From JAFGBI01 sp964454025 (GTDB lineage Bacteria > Myxococcota_A > Polyangia > Polyangiales > Polyangiaceae), in assembly GCA_964454025.1 (NCBI GenBank), contig CAYVRP010000032.1:1-64000 (forward strand): a DNA stretch of 64,000 nucleotides. The letters are read 5' to 3'. Shown piece by piece: positions 19,892-29,169 of the stretch; position 1 is the stretch's first letter, and the number at the start of each line of letters is the position of its first letter. A model generated the notes under the pieces. It ran no database searches. It saw only the letters and a program-made list of their open reading frames with translations, and had not been told where the DNA came from. The translations under genes and the position numbers were made by a program.

Positions 19892-21439
19892 TCAGCTCGC
19901 CCGGATTCGGTCCTCGAACGCCGAGAGCGCGGCCTTCGCGCCCTCGCCCATCGCGATCACGATCTGCTTGAACGGCACCGTGGTGACGTCGCCGGCGGCG
20001 TAGATCCCGGGGGCGCTGGTGCGGCAGTGGCCGTCGATCAGGATCTCGCCGGCGCGGTTGGTGTCGACTCGATCCTTCACCAGCGCGCTGTTCGGGACGA
20101 GCCCGATCTGGACGAACACCCCGTCGAGCGCGACGTCGTGGAGCGCCTCGCGCTTGCGATCCTGGTAGCGAAGCCCTTGCACGCCGGCGTCGCCGCCGAG
20201 GATCTCCACCGTCCGGGCCCCGGTGACGACCGTCACGTTGGGGAGCGCGCGGAGGTGCTTCACGAGGACGGCGTCCGCCTTCAGGTCGTCGAGGTACTCG
20301 AAGAGGGTCACCTCGGCGCAGATCCCCGCCAGGTCGATGGCCGCCTCGACACCGGAGTTGCCGCCGCCGATCACGGCCACCCGCTTGCCTCGGTAGAACG
20401 GCCCGTCACAGTGCGGGCAGAAGGCCACGCCGCGCCCTAGCTGCTCCTTCTCGCCCGGAACGCCTAGCTCGCGCCAGCGGGCGCCGGTCGCGACGATGAC
20501 CGCCGGCGCGGCGAGGACCTCTCCGCCCTTGAGGTGCAGGATCTTCTGCTCGCCGTCCTCCAGGCGTTCGGCCTTGCGGTGCTCCAGCACGTCGATCGGA
20601 TAGCTCCGGAGGTGCTGATCGAGTGAGGCGGCGAATCGGAGGCCCTCGGTGCGCGGGGTGCCGATGAGGTTCTCGATGGCCAGCGTGTCCAGGACCTGGC
20701 CCCCGATGCGCTCGGCCACGAGCGCCGTGCGCAGCCCCTTGCGGGCCGAGTAGATGGCCGCCGCCACCCCCGCGGGCCCGCCGCCGATCACGATCACGTC
20801 GTGCTCCCGGCGCGCGTTGGCCGCGGGGAACGTCGCCTCGGAGCCGTAGCGCTCCTCGAGCACCGCGAGGAGGTCGGCGAAGGAGGCCTTTCCGACGTGG
20901 ATCAGGTGGTCGCCGTCGAAGACCGCGGGTACCGCCTGCACACCGAGGGCGCGGATCTCGTTCTCGGCCAGCGCCCCGTCCACCATGGTGTGGCGCAGGT
21001 CGCCGTGCGTGAGCGCCATCAGGTTCAGCGCCTGGACGACGTCCGGGCAGCTCGTGCACGACAGCGAGACGTAGGTGCGAAGCTCGATGGGTCCGCGGAG
21101 GCGCCGCACCCGGGCAAGCGTGGGCGCGTCCGGTAGCCTGCCCTTCTGGTCCGCATTGAGCACGGCCAGAACCAGCGAGGTGAACTCGTGTCCCCCGGGG
21201 ACCCCGCGGAAGCGTACCCCGGTCGGCGCCCCTTCGCGGACGAGCTCGAACTGCGGGCCGGGCGTGGGCGGGCCCTGCTCGATGACGGTCAGCCTCGGGC
21301 TGACGCTGGCCAGGGCGCGGAGCAGCTCCCAGAGCGCGGCGCGCTGCTCGTGGTCCGTGGGACTGACGACGAAGGTGTAGCGCGCCGACAGCTCGGCGAA
21401 GAGAGGGCGGAGCTGTCCCAGGATCTCAGCCTCCAACAT
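19892..21439 (-). CDS. ahpF: Alkyl hydroperoxide reductase subunit F
   Basis: Flavoprotein of 515 residues that passes electrons from NAD(P)H to AhpC. The N-terminal double-thioredoxin region carries CTSC (Cys128, Cys131). The FAD-binding GGGPAG is at 219-224, the redox-active CPHC at 341-344 and the NAD-binding GGGNSG at 358-363. The C-terminal GIYAAGDVTTVPFKQ closes the FAD site. Length matches E. coli AhpF (521). It begins at ATG 21439, with GGGAG upstream, 80 bp after ahpC, and the two form an operon. The N-terminal Cys pair reads CTSC rather than the CHNC of E. coli, so redox potential may differ. Confidence 0.96.
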   Translation of the reverse strand: MLEAEILGQLRPLFAELSARYTFVVSPTDHEQRAALWELLRALASVSPRLTVIEQGPPTPGPQFELVREGAPTGVRFRGVPGGHEFTSLVLAVLNADQKGRLPDAPTLARVRRLRGPIELRTYVSLSCTSCPDVVQALNLMALTHGDLRHTMVDGALAENEIRALGVQAVPAVFDGDHLIHVGKASFADLLAVLEERYGSEATFPAANARREHDVIVIGGGPAGVAAAIYSARKGLRTALVAERIGGQVLDTLAIENLIGTPRTEGLRFAASLDQHLRSYPIDVLEHRKAERLEDGEQKILHLKGGEVLAAPAVIVATGARWRELGVPGEKEQLGRGVAFCPHCDGPFYRGKRVAVIGGGNSGVEAAIDLAGICAEVTLFEYLDDLKADAVLVKHLRALPNVTVVTGARTVEILGGDAGVQGLRYQDRKREALHDVALDGVFVQIGLVPNSALVKDRVDTNRAGEILIDGHCRTSAPGIYAAGDVTTVPFKQIVIAMGEGAKAALSAFEDRIRAS

Positions 21440-21519
21440 GAAGATCGCTCCCTTCGCGGGGGGCGCCGGGCGCGGCACGCCGCCGCGGTGGCCTGGCGGC
21501 GGCGCGCGGCGACTCCCGT

Positions 21520-22083
21520 TCAGATCTTGCCCACGAGATCGAGGCCCGGTTTGAGCGTCGGGGCTCCCGGCTTCCACTTGGCGGGGCACACCTCGCCGTC
21601 GTGAGAGGCCACGAATTGCGCCGCCTGGATCCGGCGGAGCAGCTCGTCGGCGTTGCGACCGACCGCGTTGTCCTGGATCTCCACCAGCTTGATCTTGCCC
21701 TCGGGGTCGACCACAAAGGTTCCGCGGTACGCTAGCCCGGCCTCCTCGATGTAGACCCCGAAGAAGCGGCTGAGGGCGCCCGTAGGATCGGCGAGCATGG
21801 GGTACTTGATCTTCTTGATGGTCGGAGACGCGTCGTGCCAGGCCTTGTGGACGAAGTGCGTGTCGGTGCTGACCGAGTAGACCTCCACGCCCAGCTTCTG
21901 CAGTTCCTCGTACTTGTCCGCCAGGTCGCCGAGTTCGGTCGGACAGACGAAGGTGAAGTCGGCCGGATAGAAGAAGAACACCGCCCATTTTCCCTTCACG
22001 TCCCGATCGGTGACGGTCTTGAAAGTGCCAGCGTGATAGGCCTGTACCGCGAAGCTGGGGATGGTCGAGTTGATGATGGTCAC
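21520..22083 (-). CDS. ahpC: Alkyl hydroperoxide reductase subunit C (2-Cys peroxiredoxin)
   Basis: Peroxiredoxin of 187 residues reducing H2O2 and organic peroxides. The peroxidatic Cys47 lies in DFTFVCPTE and the resolving Cys166 in GEVCPAKW. Length is exactly that of the bacterial AhpC family, which supports the GTG start at 22083 preceded by AAGGAG at good spacing. It is the first gene of the ahpC-ahpF operon. A CTAT-N7-ATAG palindrome about 130 bp upstream is a candidate redox-regulator operator. Confidence 0.97.
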   Translation of the reverse strand: MTIINSTIPSFAVQAYHAGTFKTVTDRDVKGKWAVFFFYPADFTFVCPTELGDLADKYEELQKLGVEVYSVSTDTHFVHKAWHDASPTIKKIKYPMLADPTGALSRFFGVYIEEAGLAYRGTFVVDPEGKIKLVEIQDNAVGRNADELLRRIQAAQFVASHDGEVCPAKWKPGAPTLKPGLDLVGKI

Positions 22084-22762
22084 CGAGCTCTCCTTTCGTG
22101 AGGGGGTCGCTCCTTGCTGCTGCCGCGCCCGCGATACGGGGGCGGGCAGAGCGCGGCCCCGGAGGTCGACGGCAGCCATAGGTCGCGACGCCGCCCGGCA
22201 CCAAGACATCGTCCCTATCTCAGTGATAGGTCGCGGTGATGACGCGCGCGCTGCCCCTGCGGCCGCCAGGGGAGGACGGCGCGATCGCGATCCGGTCCGA
22301 GGACCCGGCGCCACCTCGACAATGCTCCCGACGCGTTCGCCCCCACCACCACGGCGAAGGCCGCGCGAGGCGACCGCGACCTCGGCGCCGGAAACGGACT
22401 CCGCCGGCTCGCGCCCGGGATCGGAACCGCGCCGAACTCGCCACCTGGAGGCCCCGGAAGAGGGGCAGGCGTGGAGCGAGTGGCGGCTGCGAGCCGGCGC
22501 CTTGGGGCATGGAAAGCCGTCCGGCCCCCGTCATCTCACCGTCGAACGGTGAGCCGCGACGCCCCATGGCGCGGGTGGTGACCCCTCATGGCGCCAACCT
22601 GCTGCAGCGCTGCGTGGGAAGTACGACCGGACAGTTCCATGCGGCCGGTAGGCCTGCGACCGTTCAGCGTTCGAACGTTCAACGTCACCGCTGAATTGCG
22701 ATGTCGATGCCGCACGAACGGAAGAGCTGACGGGAAGACGCGGCAGCGGCGACTACAACGTC
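22084..22762. other. Divergent intergenic region, 679 bp
   Basis: No supported gene. It contains the palindrome at 22214-22230 upstream of ahpC and a 10-bp palindrome CGTTCGAACG near 22668-22677 ahead of the PilZ gene, set within a run of GTTC/GAAC motifs that may be another regulator site. A short repeat ATAGGTCGCG occurs at about 22188 and 22226. Confidence 0.45.
22214..22230. promoter_or_regulatory. Candidate OxyR-like operator upstream of ahpC
   Basis: CCTATC-N5-GATAGG is a perfect inverted repeat. Read as tetranucleotides it gives CTAT-N7-ATAG, the spacing of the two central half-sites in OxyR operators; the expected outer half-sites are only 2/4 matches on each side. Its place about 130 bp upstream of ahpC makes redox control plausible. 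Which regulator binds is unknown. Confidence 0.35.
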
Positions 22763-23131
22763 ATGAGGCCCCCAAGACTGCAACCCGAGGAATGTGCCGC
22801 GACCACGGAGCGGACCGGGGATCGCCGACAGGCTCGACGCTGCCGCGTCGAGTTCGAGGTCGTCGAGGAGCGAGGCCCCGCCATCGTCCGCGCGCAGGCA
22901 CGCGACGTCTCGCCGACGGGCATCCAGATCGAGGCCGATCCCTCGCGCGGCTATCTGACCGACGCGATCGTGCCGCTCTCGCTGCGCCTGCCCGGACGCC
23001 AGCGGCCACTGCAGACGGACGCGACGGTGGTCTGGGTCCGTGGCCGCCGCGCGGGGTTCGAATTCGCCGCCATGCCGGACGTCGACCGGCTCGAGATCGC
23101 CGAGATGGTCGATCGCCTGGGGCGAGGCTGA
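22763..23131 (+). CDS. Single-domain PilZ protein
   Basis: Protein of 122 residues. The PilZ c-di-GMP-binding fold is indicated by an RRQARRCRVEFEVV segment (RxxxR-like motif) and by ARDVSPTGIQIEAD in the position of the D/NxSxxG motif. It ends with VVWVRGRRAGFEFAAMP, typical of the last PilZ strands. Such stand-alone PilZ proteins usually signal through protein contacts. No good ribosome site is visible. It converges on the next gene, with a strong hairpin between them. Confidence 0.8.
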   Translation: MRPPRLQPEECAATTERTGDRRQARRCRVEFEVVEERGPAIVRAQARDVSPTGIQIEADPSRGYLTDAIVPLSLRLPGRQRPLQTDATVVWVRGRRAGFEFAAMPDVDRLEIAEMVDRLGRG

Positions 23132-23253
23132 AGTCCCACGCTCACGCGCCCAGAGTCTCCTCGCGGCGCGGGCTTCCGGCAGGCGGCGGGCTTGGACGGT
23201 GCACCGGGGGCGCTCGCTGCACGTTCGAAGCGAGCAGCGAAAGTCGAACGCGT

Positions 23254-23286
23254 GCGCGCCCCGCTCGATGACCGAGCGGGGCGCGC
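23254..23286. terminator. Strong bidirectional hairpin between convergent genes
   Basis: A perfect 14-bp stem GCGCGCCCCGCTCG/CGAGCGGGGCGCGC with a 5-nt loop lies between the PilZ gene and the convergent Gly-linker lipoprotein gene. Confidence 0.65.
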
Positions 23287-23310
23287 AGGTGAAGGGGCCG
23301 CGATACGGGC

Positions 23311-24504
23311 TCAGACTCCGCCAGGACGACCAGCTGCAGGGTCGGAGCCGCTACCCGCGCTCGGCGCACCGGCCAAGTTGCTGGCGCCGCCTACGACGAC
23401 CGCGCTGCCCGCCGCGCCAGCCACCGCGGGGGCTCCCGCCTCCGGACCCGCGCCGCCGGCCACGGCGCCACCGGCGCCGCCCGTCTCGGGCGCCGCGCCA
23501 CCGGCGCCGCCCGTCGCCGGTCCAGCGCCTCCCGCGCCGCCTTGACCCGTCGTCCCGCAATCGGTGGTGCCCGCCTGCGTGAAGCCGTTGAGGCAGAAAT
23601 CGAAGGGGGTGTCCGCGCTGTTCTTCCCGGGGACGAGCACGAGCACCGCGTTGATCGGCTCGTTGGCGTAGTAGGTCCCGCCCGCGGGCGCCCAGCACTC
23701 CGTGTTGAACTCACCCCACTCGATCGTGGCCTGCCCGCTCGCTGGCAGGTTGGCGCACCACCGGTGCGCCGCGTCGGTGGCGCCCAGATCGTCCTGGATC
23801 TGGATGCGCAACGCGCTACCGCCGTTGTTGGTCACGCTCACCGTGATCCCGGTGCCCGTGGGCGTGATGTTGACGTTCGGGGTTTCCTCACCCTCGACCT
23901 GGCTCACCTCCTGGCCAATGTTCACGCCGATCATGGCGTAGCCACCGTAGTCTGCGTCCTCTGCCACGACGCCGCTGGCGCAGAGGGTGTCGCCCGCGGC
24001 CACCGCGGTGAAGTCGGCAGGGGCAATGGTGCTGATGGAGCCGGTGTCGTTGTTGGGCTCCGCGGGGCCGGCAGCGGTCCAGGCATAGCCTTGCATGCCG
24101 CAGGTCCGAACGTAGCCCCCCTCCTCGACCGAGTAACCTTCGATAGCCGCCGGTGCACCGGCGGAGCCGCCCGAGGTCGCACCACCCGTCGTGGCCGTCC
24201 CGCCCGTCGTCGGCTGCGTGCCGCCCGTAGTAGCTCCGCCACCTCCCGTCCCGCCGGGGGTCGTCCCGCCCGTCGTTGGCTGCGTGCCGCCCGTGGCCGG
24301 CGTGGCGCCCGTGCCTGCCACGCCACCCGTGGTGGAGACGCCGCCGGTCGTGGCGACCCCCCCCGTCGCCTGGGAGCCGCCGCTGCCCGCGGTGCCGCCG
24401 CCCGAGCCCTCGTCCTTCCCTCCGCACGCCGCGAAGCCGACGCCGAGGATGAGGGTGAATAGGAAGCCAAGCTCACTTCTCAGATGCACGTTCGACATGT
24501 CCAT
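23311..24504 (-). CDS. Gly/Thr-linker lipoprotein with unidentified beta domain
   Basis: Protein of 397 residues. The N-terminus has a hydrophobic segment and a Cys (GFAACGG) consistent with lipidation. Residues about 30-125 are a TGG/ATTGG-rich linker. A central domain of about 190 residues has four to six conserved-looking Cys and Trp residues (YVRTCGMQGYAW, HRWCANLP, FNTECWAP, FDFCLNGF), suggesting a disulfide-stabilised carbohydrate-binding beta sandwich; I cannot name the family. The C-terminus is another Gly/Ala linker without a MYXO-CTERM tail. GAGGAG lies just upstream; the ATGs at 24504 and 24498 are both possible starts. The linker type matches that of the GH30 and GH39-like enzymes, which hints at a polysaccharide-related role. 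Confidence 0.8.
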   Translation of the reverse strand: MDMSNVHLRSELGFLFTLILGVGFAACGGKDEGSGGGTAGSGGSQATGGVATTGGVSTTGGVAGTGATPATGGTQPTTGGTTPGGTGGGGATTGGTQPTTGGTATTGGATSGGSAGAPAAIEGYSVEEGGYVRTCGMQGYAWTAAGPAEPNNDTGSISTIAPADFTAVAAGDTLCASGVVAEDADYGGYAMIGVNIGQEVSQVEGEETPNVNITPTGTGITVSVTNNGGSALRIQIQDDLGATDAAHRWCANLPASGQATIEWGEFNTECWAPAGGTYYANEPINAVLVLVPGKNSADTPFDFCLNGFTQAGTTDCGTTGQGGAGGAGPATGGAGGAAPETGGAGGAVAGGAGPEAGAPAVAGAAGSAVVVGGASNLAGAPSAGSGSDPAAGRPGGV

Positions 24505-25103
24505 GTTCTCCTCGCGTGTGGCGTGCGCCACGAGCGTAACTTATGTACCGACCTCTCACGTCGTCCGCCGGGAGCCTCCTCCGCCTACGAGGAAGGTAGC
24601 GCCCGCGCCCCGGCGAATATGGGTCGAAGCCGCGGCGAAGTCCAACGGAGAGTCAGCGCCGGGTCGCCGTCCCGGGTTTCCCGAGTGGCCCGCGCCCACA
24701 TTGTCCAGAGAGGCCCCGTGCCACCGCGACGGCCGGCGCTCGGGGTACGCTCGGCTCCGCAGCAGGCCCGGACGACGACCCCCTCGTCCGGCTCCCTCAC
24801 CCGCTGGTCGGCAGTCCTCGCCCCTCACCGTAAAGGACCGCTTCAGCGAAACCGAGCAGCCAGAGCGGACGGACCGCGCTCGACCTTGCGGTCCCGGAAC
24901 CAGGGCCACCCCCTCCGGGCGGGAACCCGGGTTCACGACGCCAGTGCGCCCCTGTCCCGACTCGATTCGGGCAGGCGGCGGCAAGCGCCGCGGGCCAAGC
25001 CTCACGGATGCGAGAGGGGCGGTCCAGGTGACCTTGACGAGGTCCTCGGCGGGTACCGCGCGCACCGGAGGGCACACCGCGGACCGCGCCCTGGCCCCGA
25101 GCA
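24505..25103. other. Intergenic region, 599 bp
   Basis: Frames on both strands are Arg/Pro/Gly-rich and look like chance ORFs. No RNA gene, repeat or clear promoter was recognised. Confidence 0.5.
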
Positions 25104-27197
25104 TCACGGCCGGGGGCGACCCGCGGTGCGCCGACGCCGGACGTCATCGTCGTCTCGACCGCGGTCGCGGCCCGGCATGCCGCGTGGCCCGGGAGCGACC
25201 CGGCGCGCGCCCGCCGACTTGGGCGCGCTGATCAAGAATTCCACGAAGTCCTTGCGCAGGCGCACTCGGTAGGGCGGCACCTCGGTGCGGAAGCGGAAGG
25301 TCACCTTGGCGCCCTCCGCGGTGTTCTCGACCGTGACCTTGGCGATGCGCTCGTCGCGCTTGGCAATCGCGGTGCCGCTCTCCATGACCTTGACGCCGGG
25401 CAGCATCACCGAGAATCCGGTCGCGCTCGGCGCGCCCTGGATGGTCGTCCCGGCCTGGTCGAGGCGCAGGCGGTGAATCGTCGGCAAGCGCACCTGCCCG
25501 CGGCCCCAGCTATCCGTGCCCTTCTTCACGGGCTCGTCGAAGGTTTCGTCGGCCACGGCGGCCTTGGCGGTGGGCACCGCCTCGTCGTCCTCACCGGCCG
25601 CACCGCTCGTACCCTCCGCGGCCGGAGCGGGACCGAGCGGGGCGGGCTCCAACGTCGCCATCGGCGTCGGCCCGAACAGCGGGACGTCGGCGACGATTCC
25701 GTCACGGCTCTGCGGCGGCCCGGCAACGAGCTTGGTGGGCGCGGACGGCGCCGGGCGCGGGTAGCCCGTGGCGTCGAGGGCGGAGACGTCCCCCGGCGCC
25801 GCAGCGACGGCGGCGCTCCGGACCGGTGCGGCGGCCACGGAAGCGGCATCGCCTCGATCGCCGCCACGCGTCGCGTAGGACCCGAGGGTCAGCGCGGCCG
25901 CCAGCAGGCCGGTGCCGAGCACCACCCGGCGCACGGGCTTGCTCGCAATCAGGCGGCGCATGACCGTCTTCGCGGACGCCTCGGTGGCCGGCGGCGGGCC
26001 CGCAGGCGACGGATGCTGCGGCCGCAGGCGACGCCCGTCTGCGGCGAGCACGCCGCTCGGCGGAATGGCGGTGGTCCGCCGGGGCCGATCCACTGAGGCG
26101 GATGTGCGACCGGCGACCGCGCGCGCGCCAGCGTCCCGCGCCAGCCGCGCGATCCCCAGGGCAGCCTGGCCGCTCCAGCGAGCGAAGACGGTGCCCGTGT
26201 GCCGCATCACGTCTCCGGCGCGTTGCGCGGCGACCGCCATCTTGCCCTGGAAGCGTCCCGCCTCCGCCACCACCTCGTCCTCGGGCGCGAGCTCGTCGTC
26301 GTCCTCGTAGGGGGGCGCCTCACCTTCCTGCTCGTCCTCTCCCGCAGCCGCCTCGGATGCCTCCGGATCGCTCCGCGGCGAGGCCCTCACCCCACGGCGC
26401 GGCGCGCCGAGCGACAGCGGCTCCGAGAGCGAGGCCTCCGACGCCACCTCACCGAGCCGGGCCTCGTCGTCGATCACCGTCGGATCGGGAGTGACGTCGA
26501 CCACGTCCTCGTAGTGCAGCGCGACCACGAGCTGGGGCACGCCCGACTGCGGATCGAGCATCACCTCGCCCGCGTCGATGCAGGCGCCGCGGCGCGCGTT
26601 CCGCTCGAGGTCCTCGAGCTCGAGCCGGCGACCCACCCTGAGCATCTCGAGCGTCGAGCCGACCTTCACGCGGCTGCGGCTGGCCGACTTCACCAGGGCC
26701 TTCATGGGCGCGCCGAGCCCGTCGATGTGCAGGCGGACGCGACCGCCGGGCACGGGGCGCGCCGGAGCCGCCGGCGCGGAAGCCGCGGCAGCGGCGCTGG
26801 CCGGCGGCGCCGGCTCCTCCGCCGCCGGGCCCGCCTCGGGTTCGTCCGCGGCGTCCTCGACGCGCGCGAGGCCCGTGAGCTCACGGAGCACCCCGACGCT
26901 GTTCTGGTCGAGCGCGGTGAACTTGAGGCCGAATTCACCGCCTCCCGCGCCCTCGTTGACCCAGGCGACCACGCCCTCGGCGATGATCTCGCGCCCGCGC
27001 TCCTGGAGCCGGCACACGAGCGGGGTGCCAACCTCGGGGACGAAGGCGGTTCGCACCTGGAGCCCACGACCGCTGACGTTGATGCTCTCCGCCTCGAACG
27101 CGGGCGCCGTCCGCGGATCGAGCCCGCAGAGCTCGACCAAGGCCTGCACCGGGACGCGGGCGATCCCCGCGGCGCGCCGTTCGTCTTGTCCGTTCAT
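25104..27197 (-). CDS. PilZ-PilZ-like membrane protein with AMIN-like C-terminus
   Basis: Protein of 697 residues. Residues 1-115 form a PilZ domain (SINVSGRGLQVRT, EGVVAWVNEG, EFGLKFTAL). After an Ala/Pro linker, about 150-225 looks like a second, more divergent PilZ-like barrel. A long charged region follows, then one membrane helix near 440 (VVLGTGLLAAALTLGSYA). The C-terminal 100 residues (IHRLRLDQAGTTIQG, FSVMLPGVKV, YRVRLRKDFVEFLIS) resemble AMIN domains, which bind periplasmic or cell-wall targets. The topology would put the c-di-GMP-type domains inside and the AMIN-like domain outside. It is divergent from the sirtuin gene. The protein ends in a very basic tail. Confidence 0.78.
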   Translation of the reverse strand: MNGQDERRAAGIARVPVQALVELCGLDPRTAPAFEAESINVSGRGLQVRTAFVPEVGTPLVCRLQERGREIIAEGVVAWVNEGAGGGEFGLKFTALDQNSVGVLRELTGLARVEDAADEPEAGPAAEEPAPPASAAAAASAPAAPARPVPGGRVRLHIDGLGAPMKALVKSASRSRVKVGSTLEMLRVGRRLELEDLERNARRGACIDAGEVMLDPQSGVPQLVVALHYEDVVDVTPDPTVIDDEARLGEVASEASLSEPLSLGAPRRGVRASPRSDPEASEAAAGEDEQEGEAPPYEDDDELAPEDEVVAEAGRFQGKMAVAAQRAGDVMRHTGTVFARWSGQAALGIARLARDAGARAVAGRTSASVDRPRRTTAIPPSGVLAADGRRLRPQHPSPAGPPPATEASAKTVMRRLIASKPVRRVVLGTGLLAAALTLGSYATRGGDRGDAASVAAAPVRSAAVAAAPGDVSALDATGYPRPAPSAPTKLVAGPPQSRDGIVADVPLFGPTPMATLEPAPLGPAPAAEGTSGAAGEDDEAVPTAKAAVADETFDEPVKKGTDSWGRGQVRLPTIHRLRLDQAGTTIQGAPSATGFSVMLPGVKVMESGTAIAKRDERIAKVTVENTAEGAKVTFRFRTEVPPYRVRLRKDFVEFLISAPKSAGARRVAPGPRGMPGRDRGRDDDDVRRRRTAGRPRP

Positions 27198-27313
27198 GGT
27201 GCCTCCGGTCGGCGTCCCGTCCCCGGCCCGGGGGCAGTCCTGCCTTTGGGTCCCGACTAGGCCCGAGGGCGGGAAACGGCCAAGTTTCGCGAGATCGAGT
27301 AGGCTCGGTCCCT

Positions 27314-28126
27314 GTGACCATACCGTCCGAGCTCGCCGCTTCCGTCGCCGCCGCCAGCTCCGGGCTGGTCCTGATGGTGACCGGCGCTGGGGTCAGCCGG
27401 GCGAGCGGGATCCCGACGTTCCGCGGGACCGACCCGGGCGCGGTGTGGAAGCCTGAAGTGACCGAGCTCGGGACCCGGGCCTACTTCGAGCGAGATCCGG
27501 CCGGATCTTGGCGCTTCTACCTCGACCGCTTCCGGGCCGTGTTCGCGGCAGCCCCGAACCCGGCCCACCACGCCGCGGTCGCCATCGAGCGCTGGCAGCG
27601 CGCACGAGGCGGGGACTTCCTGCTGGTGACCCAGAACATCGACGGCCTGCACCGCCAGGCAGGCTCCGCCGCCCTGGTGGAGGTGCACGGGACCGCCGAG
27701 CGGGTCCGCTGCTCCCGGGACGGCTGTGAGCTCGGGGCCCCACGGGGGACCATCCCGCGACGAGCGGTTGACCTCGCGGCGTTCGAGCGGGATCCGGTGC
27801 TCGCGAACGTTCCACGCTGCCCGCGCTGCGGGGCGCCGCTGCGGCAGCATGTGCTCTGGTTCGACGAGTACTACGCCTCGCACGAGGATTATCAGTTCGA
27901 TCGAGTCTCCCGCGCGGCGGAGCGCGCCGCGGTGGTGCTGTTCGTCGGGACCTCCTTCTCCGTGGGCGTGACCGAGCTGGTGCTCGACCTCGGGCTCGCC
28001 CGCCGGGTCCCGATCTTCTCGGTGGATCCCGCGGGGATCACCCCGCACCCGCGGGTGTTCCCGATCGCGGTCCGGGCCGAGGAAGCCATGCCCGCGCTCG
28101 CCAAGGCGCTCGGTGCGGCGGGTTGA
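27314..28126 (+). CDS. Sir2-family NAD-dependent protein deacylase
   Basis: Sirtuin of 270 residues that should remove acyl groups from lysines using NAD+. Motifs are GAGVSRASGIPTFRG, TQNIDGLHRQAG, the catalytic His in VEVHGTAERV, four Cys zinc ligands (CSRDGC and CPRCG), WFDEYYASHEDY and VLFVGTSFSVG. It starts at GTG 27314. It lacks the A-x-x-R-x-x-Y signature of SIRT5-type desuccinylases in the expected form, so a deacetylase is more likely. It is divergent from the PilZ/AMIN gene and followed by an FHA gene 49 bp downstream. Confidence 0.93.
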   Translation: MTIPSELAASVAAASSGLVLMVTGAGVSRASGIPTFRGTDPGAVWKPEVTELGTRAYFERDPAGSWRFYLDRFRAVFAAAPNPAHHAAVAIERWQRARGGDFLLVTQNIDGLHRQAGSAALVEVHGTAERVRCSRDGCELGAPRGTIPRRAVDLAAFERDPVLANVPRCPRCGAPLRQHVLWFDEYYASHEDYQFDRVSRAAERAAVVLFVGTSFSVGVTELVLDLGLARRVPIFSVDPAGITPHPRVFPIAVRAEEAMPALAKALGAAG

Positions 28127-28175
28127 TCCGCCCACGATTGGACAATCCTCGGCGCGCTGACCATCATCGGGCGCG

Positions 28176-29150
28176 ATGGCGTTGAGCGTCTTCATCCGCT
28201 CCGGCGAGGGGGCTCCGCCACCGTCCATGACCTTCGACGCGCCGCGGGTGGTCATCGGGCGCGGCGAGGGGTGCGACGTCCGCCTGCCGGACCCCAGCGT
28301 CAGCCACCGCCACGCGTCCTTTCGGCAGCGGGGCGCCGACTACCTGATCCTGGACGAGGGCTCCACCAACGGGACCTTCGTCGGCCCGGTGCGGCTGCCC
28401 CCGCAGACCCCGCGGGTGGTGCGTTCGGGCGATGCCATCCGGGTCGGCCGCGTCTGGCTCGAGGTGCGGGTCGAGCCGGTGGCGCCCCCCCAACAGTCCG
28501 CGCTGGCCACCAAGGAGATCGCGCGCGGGCTGGTCGCCGCCGCGCTCGCCGCGGAGGGGGAGGCGGTCACCGTGCGCGTGACGGTCACGGAGGGCCCCGA
28601 CACGGGACGCGAGCTCGAGCTCGCCGAGTTCGACCGGCCCTACGTAGTAGGGCGGGGCGCCGGGGCCGCGCTCCCCCTCACCGATGAGGACGTGTCACGG
28701 CGGCACCTCGAGCTCACGCGCCGCGGAGACCGGGTCCTGGTCCGGGACCTCGGCTCCAAGAACGGCGCCACCCTGGACGGTGAGCCCATCCCCCGCGAGA
28801 GATCGACGCCCTGGCGCAAGGGCGCGACGCTCGCCCTCGGCGCCACCCGCCTGACCCTGGTGGATCCGCTAGTAGAGGCGCTGGCGGAGCTCGAGCGCGC
28901 CCCCGACGAACGGATGCTGGAGGAGGAGGTCGTCGTGCCCCCGCCAGGAATGACGGGCGCCCCCGACGCGAAGCCGGCGGCTCACGGGCGGCGCACCGAC
29001 CCGGCCACACCTCCACCTCGACCACGACCCGCCGCGGCGCGACCGACCCGCCGCGGCTGGCAGTGGACAGACACCGCGTTCGTGCTCGCCGCGCTCGCCG
29101 TGCTCGGAGCGAGCCTGTGCGGGCTGTACTGGCTGCTCTCGCTGGAGTGA
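28176..29150 (+). CDS. Double FHA-domain membrane protein
   Basis: Protein of 324 residues with two phosphothreonine-binding FHA domains. The first, about 20-90, shows VIGRGEGCDVRLPD, SVSHRHASF and STNGTFV. The second, about 150-230, shows VVGRGAGAALPL, DVSRRHLEL and SKNGATLDG. A linker leads to a C-terminal membrane helix (FVLAALAVLGASLCGLYWLL), giving a tail-anchored cytoplasmic adaptor. It probably reads out Ser/Thr kinase signals, which are abundant in this window. Converges with the TPR membrane gene. Confidence 0.92.
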   Translation: MALSVFIRSGEGAPPPSMTFDAPRVVIGRGEGCDVRLPDPSVSHRHASFRQRGADYLILDEGSTNGTFVGPVRLPPQTPRVVRSGDAIRVGRVWLEVRVEPVAPPQQSALATKEIARGLVAAALAAEGEAVTVRVTVTEGPDTGRELELAEFDRPYVVGRGAGAALPLTDEDVSRRHLELTRRGDRVLVRDLGSKNGATLDGEPIPRERSTPWRKGATLALGATRLTLVDPLVEALAELERAPDERMLEEEVVVPPPGMTGAPDAKPAAHGRRTDPATPPPRPRPAAARPTRRGWQWTDTAFVLAALAVLGASLCGLYWLLSLE

Positions 29151-29169
29151 CCGTCTCCCGACCGACCGG

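Noticed and set aside
24556..25107. Possible gene on the minus strand in the 599-bp gap
   Set aside because: No ribosome site, no motif, and biased Arg/Gly/Pro composition.
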